64,000 nt of DNA. It comes from Chara braunii (lineage: Eukaryota; Streptophyta; Charophyceae; Charales; Characeae). The DNA lies in assembly GCA_003427395.1 (NCBI GenBank), contig BFEA01000180.1:2457979-2521978 (forward strand). Reading direction: 5' to 3'. The position numbers and the translations under genes were made by a program. How positions within the stretch are numbered: position 1 is the stretch's first letter; each line of letters opens with the position of its first letter. Shown in pieces: positions 53,734 to 63,677 of the stretch. The notes beneath the pieces were generated by a model. That model did no database searches. It had not been told where the DNA came from and was given only the letters and a program-made list of their open reading frames with translations.

Positions 53734-54000
53734 ATGCAATTTGATTATGAGATTATAGACTTGACTCGATATTTTATGATTCGGGGTACTGTAAAGAGGT
53801 ATAATAGAAAACTGAGTAGGGATGATGAAAGAGAGTTGATTGAAGATTACATCGGAAGGCTGAGAAGAATTGTTTTGCCTTTGATTACTAACCAGTCTAT
53901 TATTGCATATACTCTTTATGTACAAAATTCTCAAGGGATAGTGCAGACAAGAGAAGAGAGAAATGAGTCTGTATCCCTTGCGAGAAGAGTGAGAAATTAA
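53734..54000 (+). CDS. ORF F of gypsy copy II
   Basis: Intact, 88 codons. Begins MQFDYEIIDLTRYFMIRG, with a charged middle (RDDERELIEDYIGRLRR), NQSIIAYTLYVQNSQG and the tail VSLARRVRN that echoes ORF E. Followed 59 bases later by gag. The conserved counterpart in copy I (9,302-9,559) lacks the last motif. Unknown function. Confidence 0.73.
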   Translation: MQFDYEIIDLTRYFMIRGTVKRYNRKLSRDDERELIEDYIGRLRRIVLPLITNQSIIAYTLYVQNSQGIVQTREERNESVSLARRVRN

Positions 54001-54059
54001 AGTGAAGGGAAGAGGGCGAGAGTGGTGAGGAAGTAAAAGGAAAGCGTTAGGAAAAAATT

Positions 54060-54935
54060 ATGGTCAAGATGGTTGGTCGTGCAAGACCTAGCTCATCCGC
54101 AGGGACCAATGAAGAGGACTTGGTAGGGGTAATACGAGAATTGGTCGAGAGAGTCGACACAATCAAAGGAGGATCATACATTGCAAGAGCGAAGAGACCA
54201 GATGAGAGAATTTCATGTTTAGAGGACCTCAAGTAAACGATTTCCTGGACGAGTATGAATTATTGAGGCTCAGTTATGGCTGGACAAATAAGCAACGACT
54301 TAAGCACCTTCTATCTTACTGTCACACTGACTCGGGGTTGGTTGTTCAGGAGTTGATGGAAGGAGCCACTACAGGGGAATGGGTCAAAGAGAGAATGAAA
54401 AATGAATTTGAGAAAGACCCAGTTTCAACTACAACTAAGGATTTACTCAATATCGTAAGAGCTAAGTATGACACTTTCAGTGTTTTTCTTCAAACCTTCA
54501 TCCGAACAGCAAGGAAAATTTCATACTTGGACGAAGCTCAGGGATGCCATATATTTTTGACAAATTTCACTTACACTGAAAGGCAGGCGGTTCTCAATCA
54601 AGCTCAGCACTACCCTCTCAGATGGGATGAAATGGTTGCAATTATTAGAACTCTACCTACAGTTTCTCATAAGAAATGGTCACTGGATCAGATCAGTACA
54701 TTGGCCAAGGGCTGGGAGACTGAGAATGGAACAGAGGGAACAATCTGAGTGCTGAAAATATTATTCAAAGAGTGATGGCTAACTATATGCCTGCAATGCC
54801 TGCAAACCGTGCCGTGGATGACAGAGGAAAGAAGAAAGCTGAAAGTAAAGAGGATGATGATGATGATGATGATGAAGGCTATGGTAACGAAAGGAGATTC
54901 TTCGAGATCCAGAAAGAATGGAAAGAATGGTGACA
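54060..54935 (+). pseudogene. gag of gypsy copy II
   Basis: ATG 54,060 (MVKMVGRARPSSSAGTNEED) as in copy I. A one-base loss at about 54,220 shifts the frame just before FRGPQVNDFLDEYELL; then open to 54,748, and shifted again (RGNNLSAENIIQRVMANYM) to about 54,934. The capsid-like region and a short poly-Asp run are present. The zinc knuckle seen in copy I is missing, apparently by deletion after the Asp run. Confidence 0.82.
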
Positions 54936-55264
54936 GAGGAAACAGAGAAAGAAGAAAGTTATATGAAATCCCTGATTAATATTCTTAATGACCCAGAACC
55001 CGAACTTCCACATAGAAAGAATGAACAAGGAAGCAAGAGAACGTTTATTATCAAGAGTGATCTGGAAGATGGGACAGTGATTTTTGATGTAATTACTAAG
55101 ATGCAGGAAGAGACATAAGTGACTCTGTTCTTCAAGGAAGCAATGACTTTAGCACCCAAACTGAGAGAAAAACTGAAGAAGATAATTGAGAAGAAGAAAT
55201 TGAAAGTTAATTACTTGTGATCGATTTTTCCCAGCCAAGTGAACAGGTCACTGCCAGGTTGAAA
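54936..55264 (+). pseudogene. gag-protease linker, copy II
   Basis: A short open stretch (54,918-55,118) contains LINILNDPEPELPHRKN and IIKSDLEDGTVIFDV, then K/E-rich remnants. Matches the copy I junction. No known domain. Confidence 0.45.
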
Positions 55265-55696
55265 GATGAGGTTCGCAACCATGGGATGTGAACGCCTGAC
55301 CATTCGTATCAAGTGAAGATTCTAGCCTTAGTGGACTCTGGGGCGGAGATGATACTTCTTTCTCGAAGAACAATGGAAGCTTGTGATTCAACTATTGATA
55401 GACCTGCACAAAATATACTGAGTAATATTGCAGGATAACTTTTTATGGCTTGATTTATTGACAATCTGCCTATCAGAGTTAGGACCATGTCAGTGGAGTT
55501 ACTGGGTTTTGTAATGCCGGAACCAGACCATGACTGTATCTTGGGCACTCCATTCTTGCATAAAATGGATGCAGTCCAATTTTTCAGTCATGAGGGGTCA
55601 TCTTGGATCGGTCTACAAGATCCTGAGACTTCTCAGGAACAGACATTTATGATCTGCACTAAAAATGATTTCAAGCATCGATTGTCTGCTAATTGA
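55265..55696 (+). pseudogene. Aspartic protease of gypsy copy II
   Basis: Retropepsin active site LALVDSGAEMILLSRRTM, with the catalytic Asp codon at 55,334. A TAA at about 55,438 follows SNIAG; the frame resumes with SVELLGFVMPEPDHDCILGT and PFLHKMDAVQFF, the second protease hallmark (ILGTPFL). A single active-site unit, unlike copy I. One or more stops inactivate it. Confidence 0.82.
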
Positions 55697-57150
55697 ATCA
55701 GAAAGGAGGAGACTACTGAAAAGATTAGGAGGCTAAGTGAAGAAGGCAAACAAGAGGTAAAAGAAGAAATTTCAGTGGGTATTAATCAAGTTTCAAAAAT
55801 GATAAAGACCCTTGGTAATCTCAAAGATGAAGATGAACAAATTGAGGCATTTAAGAAAGTTGTAGAAACTGCTAAGGGAAGGAGAATGAAATCAAAATTT
55901 GCATCGACTCATCCTTTTTTAGGAAATTAGCCACTGGGTCAAAGAGAAAATACAAGCCCAAAGGGGTGAAGAAAAACCCGGTGGTAGTTTTAATAGAAAA
56001 AAAATATGATGAAGTGCTGAAAAAAAAGAGGAAGATTATTAAAGCATTAAGAGAATCTGCAAAATTGGGGAATATGGTCACCAAAAAAAGATTCGACACA
56101 ATGAAGGTAGGCTCGGATCAGTTTATCCTGCCTAAAGAGAAAGAATATATCTTCAAAATGTGTCAGGAATTTTCTGGTGCATTCTCCTTTAATGATGAAG
56201 AGAGAGGGCGGTTGGACGTGGATATGATCAAGATGGTCAAAATTTGGACAGTTGATCATGTTTCATGGAATGATATGCTGACCAAGTATTCCCTGAAAGA
56301 AGAAGCAGAGGTTGTAAAATATCTTGACAAGAAAATTGTTTCTAACGTTGTTGAACATGCTGATGGACCGTATACTAACTTGGTCGCAGATAGTCTTCCT
56401 AATGCAGATCTCCTAATGGATACCACTGGCTTTGCTTTTGGAAACCAGGGGGTAGATTGAGATAGATACAAAATTTTCAGAAGATCAATTCCGTGACGGT
56501 ACGTGACGCAGATAGTCTTCCTAATGCAGATATCCTCTCTGAATCCTTTGCTGGTCGATGCATTTATTCTCTAGTTGATTTATATTCTGGCTATGATCAG
56601 TTTCCCATTGATCCCACTAGCCGGCCAATAACTATCATGCACACGCTAAGAGGGCTTATTCAGATATGCGTGGTACGTCAGGGTTGGACTAATGGTGTGG
56701 TGGTGGTTCAAAGGGATATGATTCAAGTCATGCAAGACATTTCTCCTGAAATAACCAGCCCCTGATGACAATCTCGTGAAAGGACCCCTGGTACGTGATG
56801 ACACTTTGGTCGTAGGTGGAGTCAGAAAGTTTGTCTGGGAATACGCTGGAGGGGTAAAAATGGTCCTAGAGAGACTTCAAAAATATAATTTGACTGTCAG
56901 TGGACCAAAGTCTCTTCTCTTCCAGTCAGAAGTAATCATCTTGGGCTTAAGATGTTTCTCCAAGGGTAGGAGTCCTGACCTCAAAAAGATAGACAAGATC
57001 TTGAACTGGTCTCTGCCACTCAAGAGAGTGACAGATGTCATAAGTTTTTTGGGTGTCTGTGGATTCTGGAGGACTTTCATTCCTCATTTTGCTACCCTTA
57101 CAGAGCCTCTTAGGGAGATGGTAAGGCAAGGCAAGGGGTTAATTTAGCAT
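55697..57150 (+). pseudogene. Reverse transcriptase of gypsy copy II
   Basis: N-terminal ORF 55,966-56,460 (K-rich, then MCQEFSGAFSFNDEERGR, HVSWNDMLTKYSLKE), palm ORF 56,493-56,765 (CIYSLVDLYSGYDQFPIDPT, VRQGWTNGVVVVQRDM), thumb ORF 56,776-57,147 (FVWEYAGGVKMVLERLQ, GVCGFWRTFIPHFATL). The catalytic box is destroyed: copy I has PYIDDNPVKGP, but here about four bases covering Tyr-Ile are gone at about 56,762, leaving DDN out of frame. A short duplicated segment adds about 40 bp at 56,381-56,420. Confidence 0.88.
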
Positions 57151-57212
57151 GGAATGAGAAGAGACAAGTCGCTGCAGAAACTCTGCAGGAAAAACTAAAA
57201 GATGGTGGTGTA

Positions 57213-59252
57213 GTGCTGGGAGTGTCATTTTATGATGATGAGGAGGCAAGACCCTTCATCATTGAGGCCGATGGAGCACCAGTTGCTCTGGGTGGTGTGC
57301 TCATTCAAAAAAATCAAAATGAGAATGAGAGGCCTCTGAGATTTGAGAGCAGGACTCTTAGTTCTACAAAAAGACGTTATACCCAATTAAGAAAAGAGTT
57401 GTTGGCAATCATCCATAGCCTCAGGTGCTTCAGACACTATGTGCTAGGGAGGAGATTCATCTTGAGGACTTATGCATCTGTTGTGATTGGTGCCATAAAG
57501 AAGCACCAGCAAGTAGATCCCACAGTCAGCAGGTGGATTGCTTTCATTTGGACTTTTGATTTTAAGTTGGAAAAAATTCCCACTGAGAAGAACAGAGCAG
57601 ATGACCTAAGCCGGATTGAGTGGAGAAAAGAAGAAGAAGAAGATGTAAATGAAACGATTGAAGAATCAGCCTATGTTGATAATTTTCTGAATGAAAAGGA
57701 TGATGAAGATTATGAAGTACCACGCCCCTACAATTGGAGTTTGTGGCCTGAAGAGAGAGACAGCTGGGGTGAGATCCCTAATGCCTATGTTTATGAGTCG
57801 ATTCTTGGAAAAAAGGAAGAGGATGAGCCAAATAATTGGTATGCTAAAGTTAACGCAGCAGCAGTGGCTGCTCATGAAATTGGAAAAAGTTCGGGTTCAA
57901 AGAAAGAAGGAGAAGCTGAAAAGGAGGAACAGATAATTTTCAATTCTGAAAAATATGATGGAAGTTATCAAGAGATTGGTAAGAAGATGGAAGAGGAACA
58001 ACTGAAGAAATATTATTATAAAAATTCGAGGAAAAAATTAAGATTAAAAAAAGAACATCTCTTTGTGGATGGTAAGGGAGGACTGCCTCCATTAAGAGTG
58101 GTCTGTGGTAAAGAGAGACAGTTAGAGATAATTGTTGCTCTACATGAAGGGGTTGCTGGTGGTCACCGGGCTGCTGAGGCAACCTACTCTACGAATATCA
58201 AACTCTACTTCTGGCCTGGCATGAGAGACACGATTTTCAGATTTTGTAAATCGTGTGTGTTATGTCAGAAGAGGTCTACTACAAGGATGATTGAGCCTTT
58301 ATTTCCTACTATTCTGGTAGAACCAAGAAATCGAGTTCATTTAGATCTCATCACCATGCCATTAGGCAAGGGAGGGATGAGATATATACTGAACATGAGA
58401 GATAATTTCTCTGGATATGTTGAGGTAAAAACTCTGAAAAGGAAGACAGCCGAGCAAGTGGCTGACTGGATAAAGGAAGTCTATCTCAGGTATCCTTTTA
58501 TCAGAGAGTTCGTCTCAGACAGAGGATCAGTGTTCAGAAACGAGATTGTAAGAAAAACTACTCTCAGATTGGGTGTCAGAATTCGATATGTGACAACTTA
58601 CCACCCTCAAGCGAATGCACCAGTCGAGAGAGGTCATAGGACCTTGAAAGATTCATTGGCCAAGTGGTGTGAAGGAAATCTCGGTAATTGGCAAAAAGTA
58701 TTAAGAGCTGCTGGCTTTGCTGACAACATAACAGTGAAGAGGACTGCCGACTATGCTCCATTTACTCTGTGGTATGACCGATATGCTACATTGCCTATTG
58801 CAAACATAGTCAAGACATGGTCAAGTCAAGAAAGTGACAAAGATTATTCTATTTCAGAGCTCCTATAGATCAGAATGAGACAAATATCAAAAGTTGATGA
58901 AGCAGTGATGGATGTTGCAGAGAGAATGACATCCAGCAGATTATCAGATCAAAAGAGATGGAACAAGAAAAGGCATATAAGAAAAAAGAAATTGAAAGTT
59001 GGTGATGTTGTCCTCCTGTTCGACAGTTCTTTTGAGACTCAATGACCTAAACGGTTGGAGCCCAGATGGCTTGGTCCTTACAGAATCAGAGGAGAATCAG
59101 AAGACAAACTCTATGAGATATCAGAGATGGATGAATCCAGGGTTCATGACATAGTGTCAGGGTCAAGACTTCGTAAGTTTATCTTCAGAGACCCTGATTT
59201 GATTCCTACGGTGACCTCAAAGAGAGGAAAGAAAGGTCAGTCATCCAAGTGA
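57213..59252 (+). pseudogene. RNase H-integrase of gypsy copy II
   Basis: Open for 551 codons to a TAG at 58,866; the same frame continues to 59,252 with one more stop (TGA 59,043). RNase H: IIEADGAPVALGGVL, QLRKELLAIIHSL, then RTYASVVIG where Asp is expected (copy I has TDTSVV), then NRADDLSRIEW. Integrase: H-x5-H in LHEGVAGGHRA, CKSCVLCQKR, first Asp HLDLITMP, second Asp FVSDRGSVF, Glu NAPVERGHR, all present. C-terminal module: WLGPYRI, DIVSGSRLRKF. The best preserved coding region of this family in the window. Confidence 0.93.
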
Positions 59253-61515
59253 GAGAACAGTTCCAGAGAACAAGGAGAAAAGTACAATAAGACAATGAGA
59301 CAGCAAAACTGAAATTGCAGCAGACTGTGATCGTCCTTGCATGGTCAATTCAACATTTCAATTTTCTGCATGTAAGTTAATTTTCTGTTTCAGCAAGCAA
59401 CAAAGCTAATGAGACTATATCTTTGAGGCAATGCTACAGTCGATCCATGAGTGTCAAGTCCCTGAGAGTAGGGAAATAACTGTGAGATACAGTTTTCGTG
59501 AGCATTGACGAAGTGTCAAGATCAGATAACTCATGGCGGTGGCACATCAAGAGATGTAATCAGTAAATATTCTTATGATAACGAGAAAAGTATGATGGGC
59601 ATAAAGAAGTTCAGTTCTGTCTGATTAAGAGTTGTCAGCAGAAGGACTTCGTGTCTCTGGCTAAGTTGTCCATCAAAGAAATTCAGACGAGGACAGACAT
59701 AAAGAAGTCCAACTTTACCTGACTGAGAGTTGTAAGTAGAGGGACTTCGTGTTTCTTAACTAAGTTGTCAGTCTTCACTCGGATGAGGGAAGGGACCTCT
59801 CTGAGATCAGCGTTTCAGTATTTCCTTGGGACTGACGGGACGTCTCTTGGAAAAGAAATTCCCAGCTGAGGGAAGGGACCTCTTTGGGGCCAGCACTAAG
59901 CATCCTTCTTGAGACTGAAGGGCAGTCTCCTGTAAGGGTTTGGTGATGGTTATCATGTGGCTGTTCAGTGCGTCTTGAGACTAAAGGGACGTCTCTTGAG
60001 AAATGTTTGTCCTGTTATGGGGCATTGGCAGTCTGCTTGTGGGCTATAGTATGCTTGCTTAATTGTTTGTGGTTGGGGTCTTCTTCTCTAACCTAAGGAT
60101 GCATTGATTGTCGGGGTCAGCCAGAGCTTTATCGCAGTAGGTTGCAATCTGGTGGGGTCAGCAGGTCCCCGACGAGAGTGTCGAATTCTGTTGTCGACTG
60201 AGGCTAAGACTCCGGGGGTCTGGCCTATGAGGTCGAAAGGGGTCAACTGAAACCCTACCGCAGTCAGAGGATGCAATCCAGTAAGGTTCTCTAGAGCCTT
60301 GAATCGTAGTTAGACCGGGTCCTACGTTCAAAAATCTGGGCAGGGCAGCCAGCGCCCTTGGTCAAAAATTGGTGGGTGAGCTGGTCTCCGACCGCAGTGG
60401 TCAAATCCGGGTTCGGGACAGTTTGACTGACGGGACGTCAACTGTCATAGGGTGATCAGATCCGCTATAGTCTGGGTGTCCTGGCGAGAGTGCCAAAGGG
60501 TTGTTATACGCGAGTAGTGGGTATGCTGGTTCTCACCTAGAGGCAAGTCAAAGGGGTTGTCAAGACAAATGGTCTGACTAGTCTTGGCCTGAGGCGGGCC
60601 GAATCAGGTATGTCAGACTGACGGGACGTCTGTCATTCCTGGCTAGTGGTGGGCCAAAACCAAGGCAATCAATAAACTCTTGGGTGGGAAGAATCGTTGT
60701 TGTTGTTGACTCTATTATTTTATTTTATTCTGGGTTTTATTTTGTTTACTTGTTGTTTGGCTGATAATTGTCGGGGAGCCTGCTTGTTGGGGCATAGTTG
60801 TTGTCTGTGAGACTCGCTGTTTTGCAGGTATACAAATATTTATCTAAAGTTCCCAGACTAGAGAAAAGAGAAGGGATTTGGTATCCCCTCCCTTCTATCT
60901 GAGAAGTTCAGGAGACACCTCACTCAGACCAGAGAAAGAAAACAGGGTTTGGTATCCTCTGAGTCACATGAGAAGTTGAGAAGATATCTCACTGTGGCCA
61001 AAAAACAGAAAAAGGGTTTGGTATTCCCTACTGCCAGCATGGCAGACTGAACAAGTGTCCCAAGTATTGGTATAAGACTGACAATGTTTTGATTTTCCAG
61101 CCAAGGTGAAGGTTAAGGTAACCTTTCTCTGATGTAAAAATTCAGATTGAGAACGAATTTCAGAATGACAAGATGTCAGAATTAGCAGCAAACAAGAAAT
61201 GAAAGCATAATCCTTCTTAAATTTATTTGGTGGCCGATAAACGGCCTGGTTCACGAGGAACCTGTATCCCCGGCCTCAAGGTGTTCAAACTCTCAAGCCA
61301 AGAACATTATGAGTGATGCGTGAGCCGAAAACTTTCAAGAGAAATGGATTTAGAAAGCTGAGAAAAAGTCAGGCCTATACATGATATAGAAAATTGTCAT
61401 GAGCTCGATCTAACGCAGAGAGAGAAGACAGAAGATGCTGAAAAGAATGCAGTTACTGGAGTGAGAGGGCGAAGAGACTGTGCAAGGGATAGAGGATGGT
61501 GGAACAGGCACTAGG
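59253..61515 (+). other. 3' noncoding region of gypsy copy II
   Basis: No ORF. Contains a 95-bp duplication (CATAAAGAAGTCCAAC-type at about 59,601 and 59,698), five copies of a GACTGACGGGACGTC-like word (59,830, 59,911, 59,977, 60,425, 60,616) and three repeats built on GGGTTTGGTATCC (about 60,870-61,030). The same elements in the same order occur in copy I. The end of similarity near 61,515 marks the end of detectable homology. Confidence 0.7.
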
Positions 61516-62818
61516 GCTTTACTTCAAGTTGCCGTGGGAGTAATAGGGGCTCTGGAGTGTAAGGAGGTGAGGAAGTGCTGGCCGCACCATAGCGTGCTTC
61601 AATTTTTTTTCGGAAGTACTCCATCCTTTCCGCGGAAGGAGTCCTTTCGTACCATGCAGAGAGCAGCTGGCGCGCATAAGGCCTTGAGTGCGCTCCATAA
61701 CCCTGTACCTCTTCTTCCTCCTCCTCAGAGCTATAGTCACGCCGAGCGAGCCGACGGTTCCTCCCGAGCCTTACCTCCTCTCCCTCCTCTTCCTCTTCCC
61801 TGTCCCCTACGGGCCTCAGGCATGGTGTGAGACCAAGCGTGGTTTAAGAGGGAGATGAACAGAGTGAGTTGTACAACAAAAGGGGACCACAAAGGAGGCA
61901 AAGGAAATAAAAGGGTAGCGGCGCAGACCATGCAACGATGTCGCGTGCACAGTACGAGGGAGAAAAGAAAAGAGAAGAAGACGCTATGAAAAATAGGAGA
62001 AAAAGAGGAGAAGATGCTATGGCAAGAAAAGGTTGACGGCCACAGAGTTCCGTGACGAATCACTGTTACATACAGAAGATGAATGAGAGTCCTGAATTAC
62101 ACACTGCTTTATACCGAGCGTTCCACGAGTTTCGACCCAGCGGGGACGCTGGGTGGGGGGTTGGTATTATGTAGGAGGGCGCGGTGTCCCGGCCCTCCTT
62201 TGTGTGCCAAGTCCCTGTCTAGTACCAATTTCAGACGTACAGTGGCTTGGTCTGTCGCCTAACCCCCACAATAACGCTGAGAATACCTGGGTGGTGCCCT
62301 GAAAAGGACTGGCCTATAGGTGCTTGCCCTCTGCAAAAGGATGCGGCTCAGGGCTTTCCTTTGGTCCACGCAGGCTCGGCGCCCTGCTGTACAGCAGAGC
62401 ACTACCGGCCTGTGGCCGTGGTAGCCACCGGGCTCGCCCTGGGATGCGAAGGTGAAAAGGACTTGCGCTGTCTTTTCTAATGCGCTCCGAGTTCTTTTCC
62501 ACCAGGTTATGGGATAGGTGCCTGGAGCGACAGTCGCTATCAGAGGAAAGAGGGGCTGAGCGAAGAAAACAAGAAGAAAAATGAAAAGTAAAAAGGAAAA
62601 TGAAAAGAAAGCTGGAGGTCTAATCTGTGCAACTGAACTATCAGCCTTAGTTCTGGGGAAATCTGACGGCCTCTAGTCACTTCGTCATTACGTTTTCGTT
62701 CTTTCCTTTATTATTACTATTATTACTATTATTATTATTATTAGCGACGTTGCATAGAGTACACATACGGGGGCTTCCCGTACGAAACGTACAGGTTATT
62801 TCTGTACGGGATTTGTAC
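61516..62818. other. Unassigned sequence after copy II
   Basis: A purine-rich stretch at about 62,560-62,620 and a TTA/TAT microsatellite at about 62,708-62,743. CGTACG words at 62,779-62,811 near the gap. No credible gene. Confidence 0.4.
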
Positions 62819-63158
62819 NNNNNNNNNNNNNNNNNNNNNNNNNNNNNNNNNNNNNNNNNNNNNNNNNNNNNNNNNNNNNNNNNNNNNNNNNNNNNNNNNN
62901 NNNNNNNNNNNNNNNNNNNNNNNNNNNNNNNNNNNNNNNNNNNNNNNNNNNNNNNNNNNNNNNNNNNNNNNNNNNNNNNNNNNNNNNNNNNNNNNNNNNN
63001 NNNNNNNNNNNNNNNNNNNNNNNNNNNNNNNNNNNNNNNNNNNNNNNNNNNNNNNNNNNNNNNNNNNNNNNNNNNNNNNNNNNNNNNNNNNNNNNNNNNN
63101 NNNNNNNNNNNNNNNNNNNNNNNNNNNNNNNNNNNNNNNNNNNNNNNNNNNNNNNNNN
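62819..63158. other. Assembly gap
   Basis: 340 uncalled bases, flanked on both sides by GTAC/TACG-rich sequence. Confidence 1.
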
Positions 63159-63677
63159 AGTATAAGAGTATGAATCCGTATTCGTACGAGGGTGCATACA
63201 AGTGGCAACGTAGATTATTAGTAGTATCTTTGATTTCTCAGACGCGACTTTCCCTATTTGCCTCCGTCACTTCGGAGGGGAGGCGGACGGTTCGATTTTG
63301 AGTTGTGATTACTCTGACAGCCTAGGCTAGCTGACCCTTCGTAAATTGCCTGTGCCAGATCTGCCTGGCCGAGCTCCACGCGAAGGAACCTCAAAAGAGG
63401 GGCGACCTGAGGCCGCATTGGTAGGAGGCTTATCACCCTCTGTGGAGGGTCATAAGCCCCCTCCTTGCCATCGGACACGGGTACCCAGTAGAGCTAGGCT
63501 GATAGTGCGTTTTGAAGGGATAACTGTGTCTGTCGGTATCCCGTTATGGGATTATTCCTTTTGATCGGAGGTCGTGTCTGGGAATTTAGGGGTTGACGGC
63601 TTTAGAGCGAGAAATCCTGCCTGTGCACTAACTGTTGAAATTCCCGTCTTTCTTTTTTTGTTTTGTTCAAAATTATT
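63159..63677. other. Spacer before right direct repeat
   Basis: No gene seen. Ends in T-rich sequence (about 63,648-63,667), not a polypurine tract. Confidence 0.4.

Larger units (their letters stand above)
50063..61515 (+). mobile_element. Long Ty3/gypsy element, copy II
   Basis: Same family as copy I, opposite strand. Order: ORF0, primer site (51,210), ORFs A-F (51,550-54,000), gag, protease, RT, RNase H, integrase with GPY/F end, 3' noncoding region. The limits given are where similarity to copy I or the ORF0 start can be followed. The full element may extend from 45,399 past the window end if the direct repeats there are its LTRs. Several stops, frameshifts and a deletion in the RT active site make it non-autonomous. 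Confidence 0.9.

Noticed and set aside
61480-61830. 116-codon plus-strand frame after copy II
   Set aside because: Pro/Leu-rich tail comes from a CTCC tract and the rest is antisense-like noncoding; no homologue in copy I.
62677-63301. Frames crossing the gap at 62,819-63,158
   Set aside because: Uncalled bases make up most of them.
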